Below, one piece after another: positions 38,798 through 46,969 of a DNA stretch of 64,000 bases. Made by a program: the position numbers and the translations under genes. Source of the stretch: Bacillus sp. FJAT-45037 (GTDB lineage: Bacteria; Bacillota; Bacilli; Bacillales; Bacillaceae_D); NCBI RefSeq assembly GCF_002797325.1, contig NZ_KZ454938.1:694267-758266 (forward strand), in the 5' to 3' direction. The notes beneath the pieces were generated by a model, which saw only the letters and a list, made by a program, of their open reading frames with translations, made no database searches and was not told the DNA's origin. The stretch's first letter is position 1. The number at the start of each line of letters is the position of its first letter.

Positions 38798-38839
38798 AAA
38801 CACGTGTGATTTCATAGTAGAAATCACATGTGTTTTTTT
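38798..38839 (+). terminator. mtaB terminator, left edge of island
   Basis: AAACACGTGTGATTTC paired with GAAATCACATGTGTTT (one G-T pair), loop ATAGTA, then a T-run. It marks the boundary between core and accessory DNA. Confidence 0.88.
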
Positions 38840-38943
38840 GTCTCCACTTGTGATGGCGATTTGATTTGTCATGTGAATTTCACTGTGAAAAAGAAGGGCT
38901 TGGTTAATTATGTTAAAATAAATGGAAGGAATAAATAGTCTTT

Positions 38944-38985
38944 GTGAAGTAATGTACTTAAAGTAACGGAGCAGTTTTTTCGCAG
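38944..38985 (+). repeat. array repeat, partial (copy 1)
   Basis: GTGAAG...TGTACTTAAAG followed by the right core AACGGAGCAG. Only one half-site. Lies 50 bp before the first island gene. Confidence 0.6.
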
Positions 38986-39035
38986 AAGAAAAAGAAAAGA
39001 CGAATTTAAAATAATGAATCTTCGAGGGGGGTTAA

Positions 39036-39290
39036 ATGAAAACAAATAGAAAAGCCAAATTTGGTTTAGGTTTAGGAATTCTTTCAATATTGATACCCAC
39101 TTTTGGGTTGTTTATTGGGATAATAGGTCTAATTGTTTCAAGACAAGCAAGAAAAGAAATCCAGAAAACAAATGAGAATGGTGATAAACTTGCTAAAGCA
39201 GGTTTTGTCTTAAGTATAATTGGATTAGTGCTTCAGGCATTCCTGATTACTGTGGGTATTCTATCGTTATTCCAAGCACCACCAGCATAA
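39036..39290 (+). CDS. DUF4190-type two-span membrane protein
   Basis: 84 residues, two hydrophobic segments (about 9-33 and 55-80) separated by a basic loop with RQARKEIQKT. Ribosome site GAGGGGGG. A paralogue with the same layout (ILSILIPT, KxxKKEI, AKxGxxxSIxG) lies at 56267-56524 near the other end of the array. Function unknown. Confidence 0.75.
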   Translation: MKTNRKAKFGLGLGILSILIPTFGLFIGIIGLIVSRQARKEIQKTNENGDKLAKAGFVLSIIGLVLQAFLITVGILSLFQAPPA

Positions 39291-39864
39291 TTACAATAAC
39301 CATCCAAGCTCCTTTACTCTATCTTCTTTAACTAACGCAACCCCCGTGGTATTTTGGAGAACGATAGAGGATCTATTTAGGGCAAACAGGAGCAGGTGCT
39401 CTTGGTAACTCGATATATGGAAAAATATGCTTTAAAATATAGAGTGTGATATTAAATAAACTAAATGTTGGTGGTCTTGAATATGCAAGAGAAAGCGGTA
39501 ATTTGGCATTTCAATGTCGTGTAACGTTCTGTAAGCTAAGTGCATGAGGAATCTAAAAAGCTAGAGTATATGGACGAGATAGTCGTGAAAAAGTAGGTGC
39601 TTCCTCGAGCTACGATATATTTATATGGCGTCATCGAAGCAGATAATAGATAATTATGAAAAGCAGTATGATATAATTGTCGTATTTCATATATTTCATT
39701 GTGGAAATTGGTATTATTAGATTGAACACACGAAACTTTAAGCTCCAGAGACTGTTTTATAAGAATTGTTAAAGGGGCAGATTCTTTTAAATAATAAATG
39801 GTTTCCTAAACTGAACCTCATATAAATGTAACTGCTAATCATAAAAGAAAAGGCGTGATTTAAA
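39291..39864. other. A+T-rich intergenic with decayed repeat
   Basis: 574 bp with no convincing gene. A degenerate half-repeat (TTTAACTAACGC near 39328) and AGGAGCAGGTGCTC near 39389 suggest a decayed cassette boundary. The rest holds only short fragments. Confidence 0.4.
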
Positions 39865-40677
39865 ATGAATTTAGTGGTTTTCACTAAATATATTAGATCG
39901 AACAGAGTGTCTTTGGCTAATGACATTGTGGACTCTGTTATAGAAAGAATGGAACTGGATATCCCAAAATGGGAGAAAGACCAGGCTGTTGCAATGTATA
40001 TTGATCTTTTCGGCTTTCTGGCAGAATCAATTGATGAAGAATTAAATGAGGTGCCGAACAGTCTTATAGAGTGGAGTAAGAAAAATGCTGAGATGCAGGT
40101 TACTGCTGAAGGGCGAATATCCGAGATTGTTCGTCGGTATCCACCTACAAGAGAGGTTTTTAGTGATTTAATCACAGGAATTAGTTTAGAGCTTGATTTA
40201 TCCTTAAAGGACCATACTAATATATTGAAAAAAATAAACTCTATATTAGATGTTAGCCTGACAGAAACTTGTATAACCTATGAATGCCTGATGGAGAAAT
40301 TTAAGAAAGATAAATTTGAGGAAATCCTAAAACTTTCAGCGCCTATAGTGCCTGTCAAAGAAAATATTGTAATTATCCCTCTTATTGGAAAGATCGATGA
40401 GAGATGTACTGAACATATTATAGAAAATGTAATCCCAAAGGTTGCTAATATGAGAACAAAGCATGTAATAGCTGATTATTCCGGAGCTTTGACAATCGAT
40501 TCCTATAGTGCTGAGGCACTCCATAGAATAGGAGGTGTTTTTCGTTTAATGGGGATTAATGTTGTAAGTGCTGGTCTCCGGAAGGATATAGTTATGAACG
40601 CTATTGACAGTAAGATTGATTTCGGTGGCATAAAAGCCTATGCAAATGTGAAACAGGCTTTAGAAAATATTAATTAG
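39865..40677 (+). CDS. RsbR-like STAS-domain protein
   Basis: 270 residues. N-terminal four-helix region resembling the RsbRD/RsbR sensor domain, C-terminal STAS domain (about 165-268). The canonical phospho-Thr motif of RsbR (D-x-T-G) reads DYSG here, so Ser replaces Thr, and the second Thr site (after GIRPEIAQ in RsbRA) reads GLRKDIVMNA. Likely a stressosome-type sensor or a diverged, regulation-altered paralogue. No RsbS/RsbT partner is nearby. Confidence 0.75.
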   Translation: MNLVVFTKYIRSNRVSLANDIVDSVIERMELDIPKWEKDQAVAMYIDLFGFLAESIDEELNEVPNSLIEWSKKNAEMQVTAEGRISEIVRRYPPTREVFSDLITGISLELDLSLKDHTNILKKINSILDVSLTETCITYECLMEKFKKDKFEEILKLSAPIVPVKENIVIIPLIGKIDERCTEHIIENVIPKVANMRTKHVIADYSGALTIDSYSAEALHRIGGVFRLMGINVVSAGLRKDIVMNAIDSKIDFGGIKAYANVKQALENIN

Positions 40678-40910
40678 TCCTCCCAACTTACAATCTGATT
40701 TTCTAATAAAAATAGAAGTGTCTTTTGGTCATAGCTGTTTTAGGTATGGTACAAAATTCAGGATGTAATTCCATGATAAGTAGGAAATAAAATGAAGATG
40801 AATCAAAATAAATAAATAAATTATGTTTTACCGTTATTGAAGTAAAATAATATTAACTTATTATTTTAAGTAGTTCCGTTCAGAGGTAGAAAAATAAAAA
40901 ATATACAGCA

Positions 40911-40939
40911 AAAAAGAGACTAATTTTGTCTCTTTTTTA
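40911..40939 (+). terminator. terminator after the STAS gene
   Basis: AAAAAAGAGAC / GTCTCTTTTTT, loop TAATTTT. Confidence 0.75.
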
Positions 40940-41043
40940 TTGTGAAAAACACATCAAATTGGCTCATGTTTGCTACGTTGATATTCTGCTTACTTTGGAA
41001 GATCAATGGAAATAATTGTAATATAATTAAATAGTAAAGACTT

Positions 41044-41092
41044 AGTTTGTGAAAAAATGTACTTAAACTATTGGGTAGCTTTACTTCAAGAA
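41044..41092 (+). repeat. array repeat, partial (copy 2)
   Basis: Extended left flank AGTTTGTGAA...TGTACTTAAA plus a diverged left core (ATTGGGTAGC) and TTTACTTCAAG. Confidence 0.5.
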
Positions 41093-41119
41093 AAAATATT
41101 TTAAAATATTCCAAAAACA

Positions 41120-41148
41120 TTGAATCATTAAATCTTATATATTATGAT
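41120..41148 (+). promoter_or_regulatory. promoter of T-box 1
   Basis: TTGAAT, 17 bp, TATGAT, directly upstream of the T-box leader. Confidence 0.65.
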
Positions 41149-41154
41149 GTTAGA

Positions 41155-41406
41155 AATAATTAAATGGAAATCCGAAGATGAAGAGAGTAATTATTTAAGT
41201 TTGCTAAGCGAATCAGGGGTGGTGAGAGCCTGGTGAAACTTACTTAATGAAACGCACTTTTGAGGAACATACTTGAACCCTTAGTAGAGTATGTCGGGGA
41301 GCACAGTCCCTCGTTAACAACATTAAGAGAACCTTATTAGGTTTATTAGAGTGGTACCGCGGGTGAAAACAATCTCGTCTCTTTATAGAGATGAGATTGT
41401 TTTTTA
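41155..41406 (+). promoter_or_regulatory. T-box riboswitch 1, specifier read as CGC (Arg)
   Basis: Complete leader: GATGAAGAGAGTAA stem I base, terminal loop with GGTGGTGAGAGCC, specifier region TGAA-A-CGC-A-CTTTTGAG, antiterminator T-box GTGGTACCGCGGG (41351-41363) and a terminator stem AACAATCTC/GAGATTGTT with six T (41369-41405). The UGGU bulge would pair with an ACCA tRNA end. The specifier reading is by analogy with the TGAA-N-codon-N-C...TGAG layout of known T-boxes. It precedes a GNAT gene. Confidence 0.88.
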
Positions 41407-41430
41407 TTATATATATTGGGAGGAATTTTT

Positions 41431-41916
41431 ATGGTAAATGAAATGGTTATTCGAAGAGCAGAGTTAAAAGATATCCCTGAAATACAGAAAGTAGCAAAAG
41501 TAACGTGGAACCACACATATGAAGGTCTTATCCCAAGATTAATCCAAGATAAATTTATCAATAGTGCCTATTCAGATGAAAATATGCCATTAAGAGTCGA
41601 AAAAACACTGTTATTTGTTGCAGTATTAAACGGAAAAGTAGTAGGATTTTCTAATTTCTTTCTAAGAGATTCACAGGCTGAACTAGGTGCAATTTATATT
41701 TATCCTCAAGAACACAGTAAGGGTATTGGTACGAAACTACTGGATGCAGGTATAAATGAACTTGATAATGTTTCGAATATTTTTGTGGAAGTAGAAGTAG
41801 GAAATAAAGTCGGAGAAGACTTTTATGAAGCTAAGGGGTTTGACTTAGTGGAAGAATACGAAGATGAAATATACGGGCATAAGTTAATGACAAAAAAACT
41901 GGTCCTGAAAATTTAA
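41431..41916 (+). CDS. GNAT N-acetyltransferase under T-box control
   Basis: 161 residues from ATG 41431 (GGGAGGA site). Acetyl-CoA loop EHSKGIGTKLLDAG (Q/RxxGxG/A type) and GAIYIYPQ strand; C-terminal EAKGFDLVEEYED. Full-length single-domain GNAT. Substrate unknown. Expression should rise when the cognate tRNA (read as Arg) is uncharged. Confidence 0.85.
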   Translation: MVNEMVIRRAELKDIPEIQKVAKVTWNHTYEGLIPRLIQDKFINSAYSDENMPLRVEKTLLFVAVLNGKVVGFSNFFLRDSQAELGAIYIYPQEHSKGIGTKLLDAGINELDNVSNIFVEVEVGNKVGEDFYEAKGFDLVEEYEDEIYGHKLMTKKLVLKI

Positions 41917-42155
41917 ACATCGCTTAGAATTCAGTAGAGTTAAGGCTAAAATAGTTCACTGGCATATTGCACTACCATGAAAATAGGTTTCTTCAAGAGC
42001 AGAAAAAAGACCCTGCTCAATCGTTAAAAAAAGAGGAAAGTGTTAGTGAATAAGGCTATGGATTAGATTGACTGGATTAAGGTCCGTATCAGTAGTGCCG
42101 ACTTCCTAACCCTTTTCATTCTCTGTGGTGCAGTGCTGTTTTGCGCTGCATGGAT

Positions 42156-42223
42156 GGCTAACGGGTTGCGGTTCCGAGCATAGAGTAGGATTGCTTTTTT
42201 ACTAACGTGGCAGATTCAATAAT
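42156..42223 (+). repeat. array repeat, both half-sites (copy 3)
   Basis: GGCTAACGGGTTGCGG ... GATTGCTTTTTTACTAACG then TGGCAGATTCAATAA. Lies before the T-box 2 promoter. Confidence 0.8.
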
Positions 42224-42237
42224 AGGCCTATACTGTT

Positions 42238-42266
42238 TTGAGAATAATAATATCGATATGTACAAT
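42238..42266 (+). promoter_or_regulatory. promoter of T-box 2
   Basis: TTGAGA, 17 bp, TACAAT; starts 15 bp after repeat copy 3. Confidence 0.7.
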
Positions 42267-42272
42267 ATATGG

Positions 42273-42592
42273 TAAAAGATGTTATGATATTTAAAATGTT
42301 AAATAATGTACATATGCGATGATGAGAAGAGTAAATAATAACTTTCTTCACAGAGAGCTCCGTAAGCTGAAAAGGAGTAAGGAAATTATTACTGAACCAA
42401 GCCTCTGAGTATTACATCGGAACCTTATAAGGGAGATGGTGTAACGGGAGCTCCCGTTAAAGAGCTAGGGTATAAGCATATAACGGCAGTACCTGAAAGG
42501 TTAATATGGTGACATATTAATAAACTGGGGTGGCACCACGATTGTTAAATCTCGTCCCCAAGACCAAAAGTCTTGGGGGTGGGATTTTTTTA
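42273..42592 (+). promoter_or_regulatory. T-box riboswitch 2, specifier read as CAA (Gln)
   Basis: Complete leader: GATGAGAAGAGTAAATAAT pairs with GGAAATTATTACTGAAC; specifier region TGAA-C-CAA-G-CCTCTGAG; T-box GGGGTGGCACCACG (42527-42540); terminator stem CCCCAAGAC/GTCTTGGGG with T-run (to 42592). The UGGC bulge would pair with a GCCA tRNA end, consistent with a G73 tRNA such as Gln or Asn. AAC (Asn) one base earlier is the alternative specifier reading. It precedes an MFS exporter. Confidence 0.9.
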
Positions 42593-42644
42593 TTTGCTGA
42601 TAAAAGAAATGCAGTGATAAAAATAAACTATAGGAGTGAGTTTA

Positions 42645-43904
42645 TTGAATGTAAAACTCATACTAGAATCGTGGAAATATCCTTCTATTTTATTGCTTGG
42701 AATAGGTGTGTCTAATTTAGGTGCTTGGGTGTACTTAATTGCATTAAACTTAATCGTTTTCGATCTCACGGGGTCTCCTCTTGCGGTAGCGGCACTTTAT
42801 ATTCTGATCCCTTTAGCCACTTTAGTCACCAACTTTTGGTCTGGTAGTATGATTGATCGATTGAATACTCGAAACATGATGATCGTTCTCGATATAGTTA
42901 GAGCCATCTGCATACTTCTTTTGCCTTGGTTATTAGATCTATCCATTTGGTTCATGTATGTAATGGTCTTTTTTATTAATATGGCAACCTCAATGTTTGG
43001 CCCTGCATCGATGGTTTATATCACAAAACTAATTCCTTTCGAACAAAGAAAGAAATTTAATTCTTTAAGGAGTTTAATTGATTCGGGTGCTTTCCTTCTT
43101 GGACCCGCTCTGGCAGGAGTGCTTTTTATAATGGGTACGCCTGAACTCGCCATTATAATTAACGCGATTGCATTATTTTTATCAGGTTTAATCACATTCC
43201 TTATGCCGAATTTAGAGAAGTCTTCACAAGTTAATAATAAGGCTGAAAAATTATCACTACCACTATTAAAGAAAGATTTTCAGGTAGTCATGCATTTTAG
43301 TAAAAGGAACGTTTATATTATTCTTATTTACTTTTTATTTAGTTCCGTTATGGTTATGACTTCTGCTGTCGATTCCTTGGAAGCTGCTTTTGCCAAAGAA
43401 GTGCTAAACTTATCTGATAGTGACTACGGATTTTTAGTAAGTATTGCAGGAGCAGGCATAGTTGTTGGAGCATTTATGAACACAGTTTTCGTTAAGAAAA
43501 TCGCCACTTCAATTCTTATTGGATTAGGTTCAACATTTGTATCGATCGGCTATATCATTTATGCTCTTTCAAATTCATTTATCATGGCAGCAACAGGATT
43601 TTTTGTCCTTGCCTTCTTTCTTGCATTTGCAAACACAGGTTTCCTTACTTTTTATCAAAATAACATTCCTGTAAATATAATGGGTAGAATAGGTAGTTTA
43701 TATGAATTAATCCAAGCAGTGCTCATTATACTAACAACTGGAATTATAGGCCTCTTTGCACAGGTGCTTTCAATTCAATTTGCGGTCATTACAGGGGCTG
43801 TGATCATGTTGTCAATTTCTATAACATTATGTGCTTTCAACATCCAACCTTCAAAAAGTACATATTATCAACCGACTATACTTGATAAAATAGAGTTGAA
43901 TTAA
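42645..43904 (+). CDS. MFS transporter under T-box control
   Basis: 419 residues from TTG 42645 (TAGGAGTGAG site). About 12 membrane spans. MFS motif region GSMIDRLNTRNMMI between spans 2 and 3 and the SPLAVAALYILIPL start resemble the MefA/macrolide-efflux and MFS_3 exporters. Substrate unknown. The T-box leader implies induction by uncharged tRNA rather than by its substrate directly. Confidence 0.88.
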   Translation: MNVKLILESWKYPSILLLGIGVSNLGAWVYLIALNLIVFDLTGSPLAVAALYILIPLATLVTNFWSGSMIDRLNTRNMMIVLDIVRAICILLLPWLLDLSIWFMYVMVFFINMATSMFGPASMVYITKLIPFEQRKKFNSLRSLIDSGAFLLGPALAGVLFIMGTPELAIIINAIALFLSGLITFLMPNLEKSSQVNNKAEKLSLPLLKKDFQVVMHFSKRNVYIILIYFLFSSVMVMTSAVDSLEAAFAKEVLNLSDSDYGFLVSIAGAGIVVGAFMNTVFVKKIATSILIGLGSTFVSIGYIIYALSNSFIMAATGFFVLAFFLAFANTGFLTFYQNNIPVNIMGRIGSLYELIQAVLIILTTGIIGLFAQVLSIQFAVITGAVIMLSISITLCAFNIQPSKSTYYQPTILDKIELN

Positions 43905-43936
43905 AATAGAATTTACATCGATAATAACGATTTATT

Positions 43937-44010
43937 TATTAAACAAACGGGTGCGTTTAGTGGAACAGGGCTGACGCTTTTTCAACTATAGGAGCAGGTT
44001 TATTCAATAA
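43937..44010 (+). repeat. array repeat, both half-sites (copy 4)
   Basis: ATTAAACAAACGGGTGCG ... GACGCTTTTTCAACTATAGG then AGCAGGTTTATTCAATAA. Begins 33 bp after the MFS stop. Nearly identical to copy 9 (46197-46282). Confidence 0.92.
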
Positions 44011-44074
44011 ACAAGTAAAATACCCAATTATTGTATTGATTTTGTTAAGATTAATATTGGGAGGGAGATATAAA

Positions 44075-44518
44075 ATGAAAAGTTCAATTCTAACTGCAAT
44101 CATATTTTTGATGTTGTTGCTTTCTGCGTGTTCCAATGAAGAAGTTATTAAGAACAATTATTCATTTACAGGTGAAGGACAGTATTGGGAAGCAGAATAC
44201 ATTTATGAAGGAACTGAAATCTGGGAAGAGGAGGATAATCGAACTCACTACTCACATGAAAATGAGGAAACGTTTGTACTTACATTTAAAGGTTCTTTAG
44301 AGGAGACGCAATCAATAAAGAGAGTAGGTTATTCCTATGATACAACAACTGGAGAAGGAAGCGGCTCTCGAGAGTTTGACGAACCGCCAAATGAGATCAC
44401 ACTTAGAAGTGGTGGTGGAGGGACTGGATCTAAAATTAAAGAAGATGAAATAATATCTGTAATTGTAAAATGGAACGGTCTTGAAGAATCATTTGAATTA
44501 GTTAATATAACGGAATAG
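44075..44518 (+). CDS. small lipoprotein
   Basis: 147 residues from ATG 44075 (GGGAGGGAG site; the upstream TTG 44036 lacks one). Lipobox LLSACS. The mature part is a beta-rich domain (GEGQYWEAEYIYEG ... GGGGTGSKI) like small Bacillus lipoproteins of unknown function. Single-gene unit between two array repeats. Confidence 0.75.
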   Translation: MKSSILTAIIFLMLLLSACSNEEVIKNNYSFTGEGQYWEAEYIYEGTEIWEEEDNRTHYSHENEETFVLTFKGSLEETQSIKRVGYSYDTTTGEGSGSREFDEPPNEITLRSGGGGTGSKIKEDEIISVIVKWNGLEESFELVNITE

Positions 44519-44527
44519 GGTAATTTT

Positions 44528-44603
44528 ATTCAACTAAAGGGTGCGTTTCTTCAAGGGGAGAATTGCACCTACGTATTTAACTAACGAGCAGGATTGTTGA
44601 ACA
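44528..44603 (+). repeat. array repeat, both half-sites (copy 5)
   Basis: TTCAACTAAAGGGTGCGTTT ... CTTCAAGGGG ... TTTAACTAACGAGCAGG. Begins 10 bp after the previous stop. Confidence 0.88.
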
Positions 44604-44651
44604 GAAATTTGATAAAGAAATTAAGTAATAAGTTAAAAAATGGAGGGATTT

Positions 44652-45002
44652 ATGAAGCGATTGTTGTTATTTTTTCTTGTATTTATATTATCTTCTGTTT
44701 TTTTAGGATGTTCTTCGTTTGGAAATGATGAAGAACAGTATTCTATTCTAGTAGTGGAAGGTAATGAAAATATGAGTGGTGTATTTGGTAAGTATGCAAG
44801 CAACGACTACCCAGTAAAAGAATTAGAATATATCGTTGATTTAGAAGTTGCAAAAGAAAAATACCCTCATTATGAAATAGAAAAAGCACCAGCTATTTTT
44901 ATCTTTTCAACTTTTGGTGAAGTGAGAGGATTAGAACTTAAAACTTATGATATTGATGAGGCTATTCAGTTTTTAGAAGATAAAAAAATAGAAAGGAAAT
45001 AA
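44652..45002 (+). CDS. small lipoprotein, thioredoxin-like size
   Basis: 116 residues from ATG 44652 (GGAGGG site). Lipobox FLGCSS. Mature part has a strand-helix pattern (YSILVVEG, KAPAIFIFSTFGEV, AIQFLEDKK) recalling a thioredoxin fold without a CXXC. Not recognised. Confidence 0.7.
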   Translation: MKRLLLFFLVFILSSVFLGCSSFGNDEEQYSILVVEGNENMSGVFGKYASNDYPVKELEYIVDLEVAKEKYPHYEIEKAPAIFIFSTFGEVRGLELKTYDIDEAIQFLEDKKIERK

Positions 45003-45033
45003 CAGTGGAACATGCATTAGTCATTAGTCTTAA

Positions 45034-45104
45034 TTCTTTAACTAACGGGTAGCGATAACTCAATAAGAACAGTGCTTCTTGTGCTAACGGAGCAGTTTAC
45101 TAGA
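45034..45104 (+). repeat. array repeat, both half-sites (copy 6)
   Basis: TTTAACTAACGGGTAGCG ... AGTGCTTCTTGTGCTAACGG then AGCAGTTTACT. Begins 32 bp after the previous stop. Confidence 0.9.
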
Positions 45105-45196
45105 AGAACAATTACTTATTTATTCATAAAAGGTGTAATGCAATGTTAAGATTTTTAGTTTGAGAATTAGAACGAATAAATTGGGGTGATATTGTT

Positions 45197-45499
45197 GTGG
45201 CGTACTTATTTTCATTTGTCCTTGGAGTATTACTCCAAGTAGTTTTCTTTATCTTGTGTTTCGGTACCTTCCTATCGGAAATGAATAATATTGTAGGGTT
45301 TTTCACTTGTTTTTTAATTGGGATTATTACTTTATTTGCTGGTATCTATTCAGTTAAAGTCGGTCAGGTACATTCTTTTACCATAACTATTTTATCAGTC
45401 CTAGTATGTATCGTTGCAATTATAATATTATGTTTTTCAGTCTTTGCATATTTCTCAGTTGAGGGTGATGGGATGAGCCCTTTGTTTTTTCAGAAGTAA
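45197..45499 (+). CDS. small membrane protein, three spans
   Basis: 100 residues from GTG 45197 behind GGGGTGAT. Almost wholly hydrophobic with three predicted helices (about 2-24, 33-52 and 60-85). Not recognised. One-gene unit in the array. Confidence 0.6.
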   Translation: MAYLFSFVLGVLLQVVFFILCFGTFLSEMNNIVGFFTCFLIGIITLFAGIYSVKVGQVHSFTITILSVLVCIVAIIILCFSVFAYFSVEGDGMSPLFFQK

Positions 45500-45565
45500 A
45501 CAAATTGGACCTATGGTTTATAGTTTATACTTATTGATTTGCTCTAGTGGTTTTTAGTGCTTGCT

Positions 45566-45643
45566 TATTGAACAAACGGATGCGCTGCTTCAATTAGGAA
45601 CCTCACTTCTGCTTCAACTATCGGGGCAGAATACTTCAATAAA
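45566..45643 (+). repeat. array repeat, both half-sites (copy 7)
   Basis: ATTGAACAAACGGATGCG ... TCTGCTTCAACTATCGGGG then CAGAATACTTCAATAA. The reading frame of the next gene runs back through it, which misleads start prediction. Confidence 0.9.
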
Positions 45644-45668
45644 CAGTAATAATTCAGAAGGGGTGGTT

Positions 45669-46190
45669 GTGATAAATTGGTTTAGTAGTAATAGGAATAT
45701 AATCATTTTTTTAGTGATATTTATTGGGTTGTTATTATTTATACCTTCATCAATTATTTTTCAGCAACAATTAGAGAAGAAAAGTTATGAAAAAGCGGCT
45801 CATTATGATTTATCAAAAGAAAGCCTTTATAATCTTAAGTTGACTGAAAGATTAACCATATCAGAAATTGATAGCAATTTGCTTCTGCTTGAAGATGAAA
45901 CAAATGAAGGCACATTTATTGTTAATGATACTGATATTATATCTGTAATAGATGAGCTACTATATAGGATTGTCATATTGGGTAATGAAGTTTCGACTAC
46001 AAAGGAAATAAGTTTGGCTAGTGACTATGAGGATATTGTTCGTGCATATGGTGATGACTATTACAAAAGAGAAGAGCAATCATTTCGTATAATCGGATAC
46101 CCCGATAAAGAACTTAATGCAACTTTAGAATTCTGGATACTAAACGAAGAGCTACATAGAATTAAATTTGAAATCGACGAACCAATATAA
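45669..46190 (+). CDS. membrane-anchored hypothetical protein
   Basis: 173 residues from GTG 45669. I reject the longer frame (from 45561) because its first 36 codons are the array repeat and AAGGGGTGG precedes GTG 45669. One N-terminal span (about 11-28) and an acidic exterior domain. Not recognised. Confidence 0.68.
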   Translation: MINWFSSNRNIIIFLVIFIGLLLFIPSSIIFQQQLEKKSYEKAAHYDLSKESLYNLKLTERLTISEIDSNLLLLEDETNEGTFIVNDTDIISVIDELLYRIVILGNEVSTTKEISLASDYEDIVRAYGDDYYKREEQSFRIIGYPDKELNATLEFWILNEELHRIKFEIDEPI

Positions 46191-46196
46191 ATAAAG

Positions 46197-46282
46197 TTTG
46201 TGAAGGGCTGTACTTAAAGAACGGGTGCGTTTAGCAGAACAGGGCTGACGCTTCTTCAACTATAGGGGCAGGTTAATTCAAC
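46197..46282 (+). repeat. array repeat with extended flank (copy 9)
   Basis: TTTGTGAAGGGCTGTACTTAAAG leads into AACGGGTGCGTTTAG, then GACGCTTCTTCAACTATAGG and GGCAGGTTAATTCAAC (split here for length). Nearly the same sequence as the copy at 43937. Confidence 0.92.
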
Positions 46283-46329
46283 AACGATAGAGAATTTTCA
46301 ATTTAACAATTCTTTTTTAGGAGGTCATA

Positions 46330-46686
46330 ATGGAGTTTTATAAATTTAACAAAGACAGTGGTAAAAAGATTTTAAAATTTAATTCGGATTTTATTATGTC
46401 TCGTATAATTCAAACAAATAAGCCAACCAATATTGGATGTATGCACTTAGATGAAAATGGTATCGTTGGCTATCATCAAGCAGTAGTGCCTCAACTTCTC
46501 TTAATTTTGAACGGAGAGGGTTATGTCCGTAATGAAAATGACAAATATTTTAAAGTTGAGTCTGGGGATGCTGTCTTTTGGGACAAAGATGAATGGCACG
46601 AAACTAAAACTAATGTAGGATTAACTGCTATTGTCATTGAAAGTGAAGAATTGACCCCTGCATTATTTATGACACTAAAGGAATAG
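46330..46686 (+). CDS. cupin-domain protein
   Basis: 118 residues, AGGAGG site. One cupin barrel: motif 1 region VVPQLLLILNGEGYV, motif 2 region ESGDAVFWDKDEWHETKT with the metal-binding type His. Small single-domain cupins of this type are often binding or isomerase proteins of unknown ligand. Confidence 0.8.
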   Translation: MEFYKFNKDSGKKILKFNSDFIMSRIIQTNKPTNIGCMHLDENGIVGYHQAVVPQLLLILNGEGYVRNENDKYFKVESGDAVFWDKDEWHETKTNVGLTAIVIESEELTPALFMTLKE

Positions 46687-46689
46687 ATG

Positions 46690-46768
46690 TTCTTCAACTA
46701 AAGGGTAGCATTAGTTAAAGAACCTTAGCGTCTGTTATGGCGCTATCGGGGTAGGTTTGTTTAAGAAT
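46690..46768 (+). repeat. array repeat, both half-sites (copy 10)
   Basis: TTCAACTAAAGGGTAGC ... TTAGCGTCTGTTATGGCGCTATCGGGG in pieces, then TAGGTTTGTTTAAG. Begins 4 bp after the cupin stop. Confidence 0.82.
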
Positions 46769-46880
46769 AAATGGAGTAAATGAGAATTTTCTGGATTGAT
46801 GAAAGGCTATATTTCCAATGTGAATTGAAAATATCCATTTCAAAAACCAATACTTTTACTATTTCACTTTTAGCGCCCCC

Positions 46881-46913
46881 ATATTAAACGAACAACGCAG
46901 TTAGTTTAATAAG
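46881..46913 (+). repeat. array repeat, half-site (copy 11)
   Basis: ATTAAACGAACAACGCAG then TTAGTTTAATAAG; one half-site only, 57 bp before the next gene. Marks a second boundary in the gap after the cupin gene. Confidence 0.55.
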
Positions 46914-46969
46914 AAAATACCATTCCTACATGGTAATATAAGGGCATACACAAAAAGGAGAATACTTAA

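Noticed and set aside
42530-42715. 61-codon frame over T-box 2 terminator
   Set aside because: It is made of terminator and leader sequence and has no ribosome site.
45561-45668. N-terminal extension of the 45669 gene
   Set aside because: These 36 codons are an array repeat; the GTG at 45669 has the ribosome site.
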